Origin: Burkholderia cepacia ATCC 25416
GTDB taxonomy: Bacteria; Pseudomonadota; Gammaproteobacteria; Burkholderiales; Burkholderiaceae
Assembly: GCF_001411495.1 (NCBI RefSeq)
Contig: NZ_CP012984.1
Location: forward strand, 124,001 to 188,000
Direction of reading: 5' to 3'
DNA length: 64,000 bases
Made by a program: the position numbers and the translations under genes. This document shows, in pieces, positions 52,845 through 62,204 of this stretch (positions are counted from its first letter, which is position 1; each line of letters opens with the position of its first letter). The notes beneath the pieces are model-generated. The model saw nothing but the letters and a program-made list of their open reading frames with translations. It was not told the origin of the DNA and did not search any database.

Positions 52845-54709
52845 TGCAACACGAATCGAACCCGCTCGTCGAGGTGCGCGGGCTGCGCGTGGTCGGCGGC
52901 CGGCCGGGCGGCGAGGAAACGACGATCGTCCACGGCGTCGACTTCGATATCCGGCGCGGCGAAGTGCTCGCGCTGATCGGCGAGTCCGGCTCCGGCAAGA
53001 CGACGATCGCGCTGTCGCTGATGGGGCATGCGCGCGCCGGTTGTCGGATCGCCGGCGGCTCGGTGAAGCTCGGCGGCACCGACGTCTGCACGCTGTCCGC
53101 GCCCGCGTTGACCGCGCTGCGCGGCCGCAAGGTCGCGTATATCGCGCAGAGCGCCGCCGCCGCGTTCAACCCGTCGCGCACGATTCTCGACCAGGTGATC
53201 GAGAGCGCGCTGATCCACAAGACGATGACGAAGCGCGACGCGCAGGCGAAGGCCGTCGAGTTGTTCCGCGCGCTCGCGCTGCCGGAGCCGGAGACGATCG
53301 GCAAGCGCTATCCGCACCAGGTGTCGGGCGGGCAGTTGCAGCGCCTGATGGCCGCGATGGCGCTGATCACCGATCCGGAGCTCGTGATTCTCGACGAGCC
53401 GACCACCGCGCTCGACGTCACCACGCAGATCGACGTGCTGCAGGCCTTCAAGAGCGTGATCCGGCGGTGCGGGATGAGCGCGGTGTACGTGTCGCACGAT
53501 CTGGCGGTGGTCGCGCAGATGGCCGACCGGATCGTCGTGCTGAGCGACGGCGTGATCCGCGAGGCGGGCGATACCGAACAGATCCTGCATGCGCCGGCAC
53601 ATCCGTACACGCAGAGCCTGATCGCGGCGGTCACGCCGAGCGACGCCCAGCGCGACGCGAAGCCGGAACCTGCCGCACCGGCGCCGCTGCTCGACGTGCG
53701 CGGCGCGATCGCCGGCTACGGCGGCCGCGCGGCGAACGGCTGGCCCGCGAAAGTGATCCTGCACGAAGTGGACCTGCGCATCGGGCGCGGGCAGACGGTC
53801 GGCGTGATCGGCGAATCGGGCTCCGGCAAGACGACGCTCGCGAAGGTGATCGCGGGCCTCGTGCCGGCGACGGGCGGCGAGATCCTGCTCGACGGCGAGC
53901 CGCTCGCGCGCGATATCGGCAAGCGCACCAAGGAGCAGCACCGCCGCGTGCAGATCGTGTTCCAGAACGCCGATACCGCGCTCAATCCGGTGCATACCGT
54001 CGAGCGCACGCTCGCGCGGCCGCTGGCGTTCTACCACGGGATCAAGGGTGCCCGTGCACGGCAGCGCGTCGCGGAGCTGCTCGAACTCGTGCGGTTGCCG
54101 CCGGCGGTGGCCGGGCGGCGGACCGGCGAGCTGTCCGGCGGGCAGAAGCAGCGCGTGAACCTCGCGCGCGCGCTCGCGGCCGAGCCCGACCTGATCCTGT
54201 GCGACGAAGTCACGTCGGCGCTCGATACGGTGGTCGGCGCCGCGATCATGGATCTGCTGCGCGACCTGCAGGCGAAGCTCGGCGTGTCGTACATATTCAT
54301 CACGCACGACATCGCGAAAGTGCGCGCGATCAGCGACGACATCGTCGTGCTGTACGCGGGCCGCCGCGTCGAAACCGGCAGCCGCGACGCGCTGTGCGCA
54401 CCGCCTTACCACCCGTATTCGCACCTGCTCGTGTCGTCTGCGCCGGAGCTGCGCGCGGGCTGGCTCGACGATGCGGCCGAGCGTTGCCACCGGCCGCTGG
54501 TGCCGATCGGCGAGCGCGAGAACGAGGCCGAGCTGTGTCCGTTCCTGTCGCGCTGCGCGATGCGTGTGGACGGCGTGTGCAACCGCACGGCCCCGTCGCT
54601 GCGCACGCTCGGGAACGGCGCGCAGGTGCTGTGCCATCGCAGCGAGGAAGATCTCGCACGCTTCCAGGCGGAGCCGATTTCCGCTGGCGTCGCGCCGGTA
54701 CAGCTGTAG
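52844..54709 (+). CDS. Fused DppDF-type ABC ATPase
   Basis: Both ATPase halves of the importer in one chain of 621 residues. Half 1: Walker A GESGSGKTT, signature VSGGQLQR, Walker B LVILDEPTTALD. Half 2: Walker A GESGSGKTT, signature LSGGQKQR, Walker B LILCDEVTSALD. Each half ends in the oligopeptide-transporter C-terminal region (HPYTQSLI; HPYSHLLV), and the second has a Cys cluster (CPFLSRCAMRVDGVCNRTAP) matching the Fe-S-type motif of DppD/F. Walker B of half 2 has DEVTS instead of DEPTS, which still keeps the catalytic Glu. Confidence 0.93.
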   Translation: MQHESNPLVEVRGLRVVGGRPGGEETTIVHGVDFDIRRGEVLALIGESGSGKTTIALSLMGHARAGCRIAGGSVKLGGTDVCTLSAPALTALRGRKVAYIAQSAAAAFNPSRTILDQVIESALIHKTMTKRDAQAKAVELFRALALPEPETIGKRYPHQVSGGQLQRLMAAMALITDPELVILDEPTTALDVTTQIDVLQAFKSVIRRCGMSAVYVSHDLAVVAQMADRIVVLSDGVIREAGDTEQILHAPAHPYTQSLIAAVTPSDAQRDAKPEPAAPAPLLDVRGAIAGYGGRAANGWPAKVILHEVDLRIGRGQTVGVIGESGSGKTTLAKVIAGLVPATGGEILLDGEPLARDIGKRTKEQHRRVQIVFQNADTALNPVHTVERTLARPLAFYHGIKGARARQRVAELLELVRLPPAVAGRRTGELSGGQKQRVNLARALAAEPDLILCDEVTSALDTVVGAAIMDLLRDLQAKLGVSYIFITHDIAKVRAISDDIVVLYAGRRVETGSRDALCAPPYHPYSHLLVSSAPELRAGWLDDAAERCHRPLVPIGERENEAELCPFLSRCAMRVDGVCNRTAPSLRTLGNGAQVLCHRSEEDLARFQAEPISAGVAPVQL

Positions 54710-54781
54710 TGCGAGGCGCGCGAACCGTTCATCGCGCGGTGCGGTGGACGGCCCGCCGCATAGTCTGCTGCGGCGGTCGCG

Positions 54782-54852
54782 CAAAACGGCAATTTGCACG
54801 CGTGCCGCGCGCGAATACGCGGCAACTGCGGTTTTTGACGGTGCTTAAATGA
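54782..54852 (+). promoter_or_regulatory. Two-box promoter motif before the first FAD oxidase
   Basis: CAAAACGG at 54782-54789 and CGGTGCTTAAATGA at 54839-54852, start-to-start 57 nt, exactly as at 49067/49124. The second box ends 53 bp before the chosen start at 54906, supporting that start over the ATG at 54849 inside the box. Confidence 0.6.
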
Positions 54853-54905
54853 TTCTCATTGAACGTTCGCCGATCGACATTGCCGGCATGCACAAGAAGG
54901 ATCCA

Positions 54906-56183
54906 ATGAAACTGGAATCGTACTGGCTGGATACCCGCCCCGCGTTTCGCGCCGGAAGCGTTGGTCCCGTCGAAGGGCGGGCCGACGTCGTCGTGATCGG
55001 CGGCGGTTTCACCGGCTTGTCGGCGGCGCTCGCGCTCGCGCAGCGCGGCGTGTCGGTGGTCGTGCTCGAAGCCGCGCATGTGGCCGGCGAGGCGTCCGGC
55101 CGCAACGGCGGCCAGTGCAATACGGGCGTCGCGCAGGACTACGCGTCGCTGGCCGCGCGCATTGGCGCCACGCAGGCGAAGCAGTTTTATCTCGCGTACG
55201 AAAGCGCGGTGAAGAGCGTCGAGACGATCGTGACCGAACAGGCGATCGATTGCGATTTCCGGCGCGCGGGCAAGCTGAAGCTCGCCGCGAAGCCGCAGCA
55301 CTTCGCCGGGCTCGAAAAGACCTTCGATGCGTTGCGCCGCGACGTCGATCCGGATATCGAGCTGATCGAGCCGTCGCGGATCCGCGATGAAATCGCATCC
55401 GACGGTTTCTACGGCGGGCTCCTGCAGCGCAACGGCGCGCAGATGCACATGGGCAAGTTCGGCGTCGGCCTCGCGCAAGCGGCCGTGCGTGCCGGCGCAC
55501 GCGTGTACGAGCAGGCAGCCGTCACGCAGCTCGACCGGCTCGACGGCGAGCGTCACTCGATCACCAGCACCCGCGGCACGATCGTCGCCGATCGCGTGCT
55601 GGTCGCGACCGGCGCATCGCAGCACGGCCCGTTCGCGTGGTTCCGGCGGCGCATCGCGCCGGTCGGCAGCTTCATCGTCGTCACCGAGCCGCTGGCCGAC
55701 GCGCAACTGAACCGGCTGTTCCCGCATCGCCGCGCGTACGTGACGTCGCGCCAGATCGGCAACTACTTCCGCGTGACGCCCGACAACCGGCTGCTGTTCG
55801 GCGGCCGCGCGCGTTTCGCGATGTCGAGCCCGCGCTCGGATACGAAAAGCGGCGACGTCCTGCGCGCCGGCATGGCCGGCTACTTTCCGGAACTGGCCGA
55901 CGTGCGGCTCGACTACTGCTGGGGCGGCCTCGTCGACATCACCGCCGACCGGCTGCCGCGCGCGGGCCAGCACGACGGGCTCTATTACTCGATGGGCTAC
56001 AGCGGCCACGGCGTGCAGATGTCGGTGCACATGGGCCGCGTGATGGCCGACGTGCTGTATGGCGCAGCCGCGTCGAACCCGTGGCGCGAGCTCGAATGGC
56101 CGGCGATACCGGGTCATTTCGGGCACGCGTGGTTCCTGCCGCTCGTCGGCGCGTATTACCGGATGCAGGATTTCCTGCACTGA
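54906..56183 (+). CDS. FAD-dependent amine oxidase, PuuB-like (paralogue 1)
   Basis: 425 residues from ATG 54906, chosen because the paralogue at 58914 starts the same way (MKLESYWLDT versus MRFGSYWLDT). DAO fold: Rossmann VVIGGGFTGLSAALALA near 30-46, GRNGGQCNTGVAQDY, substrate-side GGRARF and the C-terminal FAD-binding MGYSGHGVQMS. It resembles gamma-glutamylputrescine oxidoreductase and related enzymes that oxidise secondary or acylated amines to aldehydes. It follows the transporter operon and precedes an AraC regulator. Confidence 0.88.
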   Translation: MKLESYWLDTRPAFRAGSVGPVEGRADVVVIGGGFTGLSAALALAQRGVSVVVLEAAHVAGEASGRNGGQCNTGVAQDYASLAARIGATQAKQFYLAYESAVKSVETIVTEQAIDCDFRRAGKLKLAAKPQHFAGLEKTFDALRRDVDPDIELIEPSRIRDEIASDGFYGGLLQRNGAQMHMGKFGVGLAQAAVRAGARVYEQAAVTQLDRLDGERHSITSTRGTIVADRVLVATGASQHGPFAWFRRRIAPVGSFIVVTEPLADAQLNRLFPHRRAYVTSRQIGNYFRVTPDNRLLFGGRARFAMSSPRSDTKSGDVLRAGMAGYFPELADVRLDYCWGGLVDITADRLPRAGQHDGLYYSMGYSGHGVQMSVHMGRVMADVLYGAAASNPWRELEWPAIPGHFGHAWFLPLVGAYYRMQDFLH

Positions 56184-56207
56184 AGCGAGCGCCCGGGAGG
56201 ATACGAC

Positions 56208-56639
56208 ATGACAGTGCAACTCGTTGGCTCGTCTCGTGTCGCGCGGCCCGTCTCGCCGGCGATCGGCGACGTGCTGCGCGCGATCGATGCATCGTTCGCG
56301 CAGCCGCTGAACCTCGACACGCTCGCGGCGGTGGCCGGATTGAGCGTGTCGCGTTTCACCGCGCGCTTTCGCAGCGAAACCGGCTTGTCGCCGCACCGGT
56401 ATCTGTGCCTGGTGCGGGTACGCCGTGCGCAGGACCTGTTGCGCGCCGGTCTCGCGCCGTCGGTCGTCGCGACCGACGTCGGTTTCTTCGATCAGAGCCA
56501 TCTGTGCCGGCATTTCCGGCGGGTGCTCGGGATCACGCCGCGCGATTACGTGGTCGCGCGGGCAGGCGGTGCGACGGCGCGCACGTCTTCGACGCGCAGG
56601 CATGCCGAGCGCCGCGAAGCGTCGTGTCACGCGGCGTAG
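56208..56639 (+). CDS. AraC-family regulator, DNA-binding domain only
   Basis: 143 residues. The core has both AraC helix-turn-helix units: LNLDTLAAVAGLSVSRFTAR and PSVVATDVGFFDQSHLCRHF followed by GITPRDYV. No sensor domain is present, which is unusual for a catabolic regulator but known for small AraC proteins. The Arg-rich tail looks low-information. It lies 24 bp after the first oxidase gene and likely controls this cluster. Confidence 0.88.
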   Translation: MTVQLVGSSRVARPVSPAIGDVLRAIDASFAQPLNLDTLAAVAGLSVSRFTARFRSETGLSPHRYLCLVRVRRAQDLLRAGLAPSVVATDVGFFDQSHLCRHFRRVLGITPRDYVVARAGGATARTSSTRRHAERREASCHAA

Positions 56640-56757
56640 GCGCACACACGCACGGTTCGCATGCCGGGGAGGTCCGGCAGCAGAGCCGGCGAACGACGAT
56701 TTCCGATATCGCGCGGCGGCGTTCAACCGCACCGCCGCGCGCCGCACAGGAGCAGAT

Positions 56758-57492
56758 ATGACCGCAGTTTTCGTGTTGCACCGCGCCGATGGCGCGCCTT
56801 CGTCAACCGTATTTCGCCAGCAGGCGTTCGGCGCGAACGATCCTTTCGCGCAAGCCCGGGAGATCGCGTGGGAAGGTCCCGACGCGATGGCCGCCGGACG
56901 TGTCGCGCTCACCGGCGAACTCGACGTGGCGAGCTTTCCGCACATCGAAACCATCGCGATCATCGAGGGCGAGCTGACGCTCGAAGCGGCCGGCGCCGCG
57001 CCGCTGGTGCTGGGCCCGGGAGACGGGGCCGTGATCGGCGGCGGCACGGCGCTGCGCGTGACCGCGGCATCGCGCGTGCTGTTCACGTTCTGCGCCGCCG
57101 CGTGCGCGGCACCGACCCGGTGCGGCGTGTTCGCGCTGCGAGCCGATGCCGACTTCAAGCCGTCGGCCACGCTGCCGGCGGAGGTGCTGCTCGGCCCGGC
57201 GCCGCAGTGCCGCAGCGACAACGTGTTCGTCGACGACGGCGCCGCGTACTGCGCGGGCACATGGGATTCGACGCCCTATCACCGGATCGTCCGGCCGCAT
57301 CGCGAGAACGAATTCATGTTCCTGCTGGACGGCGACGTACGGTTCGCCGCGCCGGACGGCAGCGTGCTGTCGCTCGGCGCCGGCGATGCGCTGTTCGTGC
57401 CGCAGGGCACGCCGATCGGGTGGGAAAGCAGCGAACGCGTGGCAAAGTTCTACGTCGTGCAGAACGTCAACGCATCCACCGAGCGAGCCTGA
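56758..57492 (+). CDS. Cupin-domain protein (bicupin)
   Basis: 244 residues from ATG 56758 (AGGAG site). Two beta-barrel cupin halves: the first, near 70-110, has VASFPHIETIAIIEGELTLE and GPGDGAVIGGG; the second has the metal-binding-type WDSTPYHRIVRPHRENEFMF, then LLDGDVRF and LGAGDALFVPQGTPIGW. The second half keeps His/His/Glu ligands, the first does not. It may sense or process an intermediate of amine oxidation. Overlapping operon position: the next gene starts 2 bp after its stop. Confidence 0.82.
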   Translation: MTAVFVLHRADGAPSSTVFRQQAFGANDPFAQAREIAWEGPDAMAAGRVALTGELDVASFPHIETIAIIEGELTLEAAGAAPLVLGPGDGAVIGGGTALRVTAASRVLFTFCAAACAAPTRCGVFALRADADFKPSATLPAEVLLGPAPQCRSDNVFVDDGAAYCAGTWDSTPYHRIVRPHRENEFMFLLDGDVRFAAPDGSVLSLGAGDALFVPQGTPIGWESSERVAKFYVVQNVNASTERA

Positions 57493-57494
57493 GC

Positions 57495-58820
57495 ATGACT
57501 CCTCCGCTACGCCATATCGAAACCCCGGCCACGCTGCCGGCTTCGGCCGATGTCGTCGTGATCGGCGGCGGCATCATCGGCGTCTTCACCGCCTACTATC
57601 TGGCCCGGCGCGGCGTATCGGTCGCGCTCGTCGAGAAGGGGCGCATCGGCGCAGAGCAGTCGAGCCGCAACTGGGGCTGGTGCCGGCAGCAGAACCGCGA
57701 TGCGCGCGAGTTGCCGATGGCAAGCAAGAGCATCGACCTGTGGGAACGATTCGCGATCGAATCGGGCGAGGACACGGGTTTTCATCGCTGCGGCCTGTTG
57801 TACCTGAGCAATGACGAGGCCGAGCTGGCCCGTTGGGCCAGCTGGGGCGAGTTCGCGAAGACGGCGGGCGTGGCGACGTACATGCTCGACGGCAAGCAGG
57901 CCACCGAGCGCGGGCACGCGACCGGGCGGCCGTGGAAAGGCGGCGTGTTTTCGCCGACCGACGGCACGGCCGACCCGGAAAAGGCCGCGCCGGCCGTCGC
58001 CGCCGCGCTGATGAAGCTCGGCGGCAGTGTCCACCAGTACTGCGCGGCGCGCGGCATCGAACGCGAGGGCGGACGCGTGAGCGCCGTCGTCACGGAGTCC
58101 GGCGTGATCAAGACCAAGACCGTCGTGCTCGCGGGCGGCGCCTGGGCGTCGTCGTTCTGCCGCCAGCTCGGCATCCGTTTTCCGCAGGCGTCGATCCGTC
58201 AGTCGATCCTGAGCGTGTCGCCGGTCGAGCATCCGCTGCCGGATGCGATGTACACGTCCGGCGTGTCCGTGACGCGCCGCAGCGACGGACGCTACGCGCT
58301 GGCGATCAGCGGCCGCGCTCGGGTGGACCTGACGCCGCAGTTCCTGCGATTCGCGCCGCAATTCGTGCCGATGTTCGCGAAGCGCTGGCGCAATCTGCTG
58401 CCGGGCGGGCTCGAAGGGCTGCGCGGCGGCCATGAAACGCTGAAGCGCTGGCGCCTCGATGCGCCGACGCCGATGGAGGCGGTCCGCATCCTGGATCCGA
58501 AGCCGGACATGTCGACGGTCCACGAAACCTATCGCCGCGCCGTCGAACTGATGCCCGAACTTCGCGACGCGAAGATCACGCACGCGTGGGCCGGGTTCGT
58601 CGACAGCACGCCGGACGGCGTGCCGGGCATCGGCGAAGTGCCGGGCGTGCCGGGGCTGATCCTCGCGGCGGGCTTTTCCGGCCACGGCTTCGGGATCGGG
58701 CCGGGCGCCGGGCACCTGATCGCGGATCTTGCGACGGGCGCGCCGCCGCTGGTCGATCCGGTGCCGTACCAGCCGGCCCGGTTCAGCGATTCCGCATGGG
58801 GCAAGGTCGCCGATTTCTGA
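57495..58820 (+). CDS. FAD-dependent oxidoreductase, DAO superfamily
   Basis: 441 residues. Rossmann motif VVVIGGGIIGVFTAYYLARRG near 21-40, SSRNWGWCRQQNRDARELPM, a central substrate domain and the C-terminal GFSGHGFGIGPGAGHLIADL. It is a D-amino-acid or sarcosine-oxidase-like enzyme, separate in sequence from the two PuuB-like paralogues on either side. Its natural substrate could be the compound imported by the family 5 transporter. Confidence 0.9.
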   Translation: MTPPLRHIETPATLPASADVVVIGGGIIGVFTAYYLARRGVSVALVEKGRIGAEQSSRNWGWCRQQNRDARELPMASKSIDLWERFAIESGEDTGFHRCGLLYLSNDEAELARWASWGEFAKTAGVATYMLDGKQATERGHATGRPWKGGVFSPTDGTADPEKAAPAVAAALMKLGGSVHQYCAARGIEREGGRVSAVVTESGVIKTKTVVLAGGAWASSFCRQLGIRFPQASIRQSILSVSPVEHPLPDAMYTSGVSVTRRSDGRYALAISGRARVDLTPQFLRFAPQFVPMFAKRWRNLLPGGLEGLRGGHETLKRWRLDAPTPMEAVRILDPKPDMSTVHETYRRAVELMPELRDAKITHAWAGFVDSTPDGVPGIGEVPGVPGLILAAGFSGHGFGIGPGAGHLIADLATGAPPLVDPVPYQPARFSDSAWGKVADF

Positions 58821-58913
58821 TGCAAGGCCGCGACGCTCGCACGCGAGCGGCCGGACCGGCGCGGCGAACCTTCGCCGGCCTGACCGTCCGGCGCGGCCAC
58901 CTGGGAGTGACGG

Positions 58914-60191
58914 ATGCGTTTCGGTTCCTACTGGCTCGATACGTCGGAGCCATTTGCGAGCAACTCGCCGGCGTTGCGCGACGGCAGTTGCGACGTGCTG
59001 GTGGTGGGCGGCGGGATCACCGGCTCGGCGGCCGCACTGGCGCTGGCCAGGAAAGGGGCGCGCGTGATCGTCTGCGAGGCGGGCACCGTCGGGCAGGCGG
59101 CATCGGGACGCAACGGCGGTATGTGCAACAACGGCTTCGCGCAGGATTACGCGGCGCTGTCGCAGCGCATCGGCACGGAACTGGCCAATCGGCTCTATCG
59201 CGCGTTCGACGCAGGCGTCGACACGGTCGAGCGGCTGGTCAGGGAGGAGTCGATCGATTGCGATTTCGTGCGCCGCGGCAAGCTCAAGCTCGCGGCGAAA
59301 CCTGAGCATTACGACAAGCTCGCGCGAAGTCAGGCACTGCTCGCGGCGAGCGTGGACCCCGACACGCGCATGGTGACGAAAGCCGAGCTGCGTGACGAGA
59401 TCGGCTCGGACCGTTATCACGGCGGGCTGCTGTTCGGCAAGAGTGCCGGGATGCACGTCGGCCGTTACGTGCGCGGCCTGGCACGCGCCGCGCAAGCGCG
59501 CGGCGCGCACGTCCTCGAGCATGCGCCGGTGCTCGGGCTGAAGCGGCAAGCGGGCGGCGCTTACGCGGCGCGTACGCCGCTCGGCGAGATCCGTGCGCGC
59601 CAGGTGCTGCTCGCGAGCGGCATTTCGCAGGTCGGCCCGTTCGGCTGGATTCGCCGCAGGATCGTGCCGGTCGGTGCGTTCATCATCGTCACCGAGCCGT
59701 TGCCGGACGACCTGCTCGACCGGCTGTTGCCGACGCGCCGGATGGTCACCGACACGAAGAAATTCGTCAATTTCTTTCGCGTCACGCCCGACAACCGGAT
59801 GCTGTTCGGCGGCCGCGCGCGGTTCGCCGCGTCGAACCCGCGTTCGGACGAAAAGAGCGGGGCGATCCTGCGGCGGCAGCTGGCCGCCGTGTTTCCCGAA
59901 CTGGCCGGCGTACGCATCGACTACTGTTGGGGCGGGATGGTCGACATGACCGCCAACCGACTACCGCGCGCGGGCGAGCGCGACGGCGTGTACTACGCGA
60001 TGGGCTATAGCGGCCACGGCACGCACATGGCCACGCTGATGGGCACGCTGATGGCGGAGATCATGGACGGGCGCGCGGATCTCAACCCCTGGAAAGACTT
60101 CGACTGGCCGGCCATTCCCGGGCACTTCGGCAAACCCTGGTTCCTGCCGTTCGTCGGTGCCTGGTATCGACTCAAGGACACGCTGCAATGA
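58914..60191 (+). CDS. FAD-dependent amine oxidase, PuuB-like (paralogue 2)
   Basis: 425 residues; GGGAG six bases before ATG. Collinear with paralogue 1: VLVVGGGITGSAAALALA, GRNGGMCNNGFAQDYAAL, GSDRYHGGLLFGKSAGMHVG, LFGGRARFAASNPRSDEKSG, MGYSGHGTHMATLMG. Its stop overlaps the aldehyde dehydrogenase start (ATGA, 60188-60191), tying oxidation of an amine to oxidation of the resulting aldehyde. Confidence 0.9.
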   Translation: MRFGSYWLDTSEPFASNSPALRDGSCDVLVVGGGITGSAAALALARKGARVIVCEAGTVGQAASGRNGGMCNNGFAQDYAALSQRIGTELANRLYRAFDAGVDTVERLVREESIDCDFVRRGKLKLAAKPEHYDKLARSQALLAASVDPDTRMVTKAELRDEIGSDRYHGGLLFGKSAGMHVGRYVRGLARAAQARGAHVLEHAPVLGLKRQAGGAYAARTPLGEIRARQVLLASGISQVGPFGWIRRRIVPVGAFIIVTEPLPDDLLDRLLPTRRMVTDTKKFVNFFRVTPDNRMLFGGRARFAASNPRSDEKSGAILRRQLAAVFPELAGVRIDYCWGGMVDMTANRLPRAGERDGVYYAMGYSGHGTHMATLMGTLMAEIMDGRADLNPWKDFDWPAIPGHFGKPWFLPFVGAWYRLKDTLQ

Positions 60192-61645
60192 ATTCACCTG
60201 TTGTTCACCTGATGCAAAACGGAAGGCTCGATCGCCTCTTCATCGACGGCGACTGGGTCGTGCCCGACGGCGGCGACCGGTTCGTGGTCGTTAGCCCGTC
60301 CACTGAAGACGGACTGTGCGAGATCCCGCTCGGCAACGCGCGCGACGCCGACCGGGCCGTCAGCGCCGCGCGCAGGGCCTTCGAACCGTGGGCGGCCACG
60401 TCGCCGCAGGCGCGCGCCGCGCTGCTCGATCGCGTGCATGCGTTGATGCTGGAGCGCGCGGAGCTGTTCGCCGCGGCGCTGGCCACGGAAATGGGCGCGC
60501 CGATCAGCTATGCGCGCGCCGCGCACGTGCCGCTCGCGGCCGAGCATATCCGCGTCGCGCGCGACAATCTCGCGCGTTATCCGTTCGTCTCGCGGCGCGG
60601 AACGACCGCGATCGTGCGCGAGCCGATCGGCGTGTGCGCGCTGATCACGCCGTGGAACTGGCCGATCTACCAGATCACGGCGAAGGTCGGCCCGGCGCTC
60701 GCGGCCGGCTGTACGGTCGTGCTGAAACCCAGCGAGCTGTCGCCGCTCAGCGCGCTGCTGTTCGCGGAAGTGATCGCCGATGCGGGCGTGCCCGCGGGCG
60801 TATTCAACCTGGTGAGCGGCGACGGCGCGGTGGTGGGCGCCGCGCTGTCTTCGCACCCGGAAGTCGACATGGTGTCGATCACCGGCTCGACGCGTGCCGG
60901 CGTGCTGGTGGCGCAGGCGGCGGCGCCGACCGTCAAGCGCGTCGCGCAGGAGCTGGGCGGCAAGTCGCCGAACATCGTCTTGCCGGATGCGGACCTGCAG
61001 CGGGCCATTGCGCCCGGCGTGGCCGCCGCGTTCCGGAACATGGGTCAGTCGTGCAGCGCGCCGACCCGCATGATCGTGCCGCGCAACCTGCTCGGCACGG
61101 TCGAGGCGCTGGCTCTCGCGGCCGCGCAGAAACTGGTGGTCGGCGATCCGTTCGACGAGGCCACGACGCACGGGCCGCTGGCCAATCGCGCGCAGTTCGG
61201 GCGGGTCGCGCAGATGATCGACGTGGGCATCAACGAACGCGCGAAGCTGATCGCGGGCGGCCCCGGCCGGCCCGCGGGGCTCGACAAGGGCTTCTATGCG
61301 CGGCCGACGATTTTCTCCGACGTGCGCACCGACATGGCGATCGCGCAGCAGGAGATCTTCGGCCCGGTGCTCGCGATCCTGCCTTACGACACCGAGGAAG
61401 AAGCGGTCGCCATCGCGAACGACACGGTCTATGGGCTCGGCGCACACGTGCAGGGCACCGACATGGAGCGCGTACGCGCGGCGGCCGCCCGCATCCGCTC
61501 GGGCCAGGTGCATCTGAACTACCCCGCATGGGACCCTCAGGCGCCGTTCGGCGGATACAAGCAGTCGGGCAACGGTCGCGAATACGGGATCGAAGGGATG
61601 GAGGAGTATATGGAGGTCAAGTCGGTCCTGGGCTACTACGATTGA
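60188..61645 (+). CDS. NAD-dependent aldehyde dehydrogenase
   Basis: 485 residues. Coenzyme-binding ITGSTRAGVL, catalytic Glu255 in QELGGKSPN and Cys289 in NMGQSCSAP, then QQEIFGPVLAILPY and the C-terminal FGGYKQSGNGREYGIEGMEEY. It belongs to the broad ALDH family (gamma-glutamyl-aminoaldehyde and betaine-aldehyde types) and should oxidise the aldehyde formed by the preceding FAD oxidases. It ends the cluster; 61646-61892 shows nothing further. Confidence 0.93.
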   Translation: MNSPVVHLMQNGRLDRLFIDGDWVVPDGGDRFVVVSPSTEDGLCEIPLGNARDADRAVSAARRAFEPWAATSPQARAALLDRVHALMLERAELFAAALATEMGAPISYARAAHVPLAAEHIRVARDNLARYPFVSRRGTTAIVREPIGVCALITPWNWPIYQITAKVGPALAAGCTVVLKPSELSPLSALLFAEVIADAGVPAGVFNLVSGDGAVVGAALSSHPEVDMVSITGSTRAGVLVAQAAAPTVKRVAQELGGKSPNIVLPDADLQRAIAPGVAAAFRNMGQSCSAPTRMIVPRNLLGTVEALALAAAQKLVVGDPFDEATTHGPLANRAQFGRVAQMIDVGINERAKLIAGGPGRPAGLDKGFYARPTIFSDVRTDMAIAQQEIFGPVLAILPYDTEEEAVAIANDTVYGLGAHVQGTDMERVRAAAARIRSGQVHLNYPAWDPQAPFGGYKQSGNGREYGIEGMEEYMEVKSVLGYYD

Positions 61646-61892
61646 CGAGGCCATGCGTGAGATGCGGCAGCCGAGATTTGAACTGGTTTGGAACGTGGCA
61701 AACAAGGTGGGTACACCGCGGGCGCCGGAAGGGCTGACTCGACAAACGCGCAGTGAGACCAACTCACGTCTTCGGTTCCACTCGGCTGCGGAACAGCACC
61801 GTTTGGAATAGTACGCTCAATGAAACAGTAGTGCGTCGTGAGCGTTCCGCCCTCAACGGCGACTCTGCAGACAAGGTGAAGTGAGGTTGCAA

Positions 61893-62204
61893 ATGATCGA
61901 AATGACCGACCTGCACAAAAGCTTCGGCGACGTGCCGGTGCTTAGGGGTATCACGTTGAAGGTAAACGAGTGCGAGGCAGTGTGCTTGAGTCCGGCGTCG
62001 GGCTCCGGCAAGTCGACGCTGCTTCGGTGCATCAATGCGTTCGAGGCCTACGATTCGGGCGAGATTAAACTTCTGCATCAGGTTGTTGAGCAGCGCTCGC
62101 GCCATATTAATCGGCTTCCCTACAAGGTCGGTATGGAGTTCCAGCGCTTCAACCTGTTCCCATATCGCATAGCGGGAGGAAACGTGATGGAGGGGCCGGC
62201 GTAA
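61893..62204 (+). pseudogene. Polar amino-acid ABC ATPase, truncated relic
   Basis: From ATG 61893 the frame gives MIEMTDLHKSFGDVPVLRGI, then a Walker A region that reads SPASGSGKST where GPSGSGKST is expected, LLRCINAFEAYDSGEI, and QRFNLFPYRIAGGNVMEGPA before a stop. This is the first 100 or so residues of a GlnQ/HisP-type ATPase; the signature and Walker B parts are missing. Confidence 0.75.

Noticed and set aside
52664..57260. Two long minus-strand open frames (711 and 843 codons)
   Set aside because: They mirror the ABC ATPase and oxidase genes and have His/Arg-rich composition without domains.
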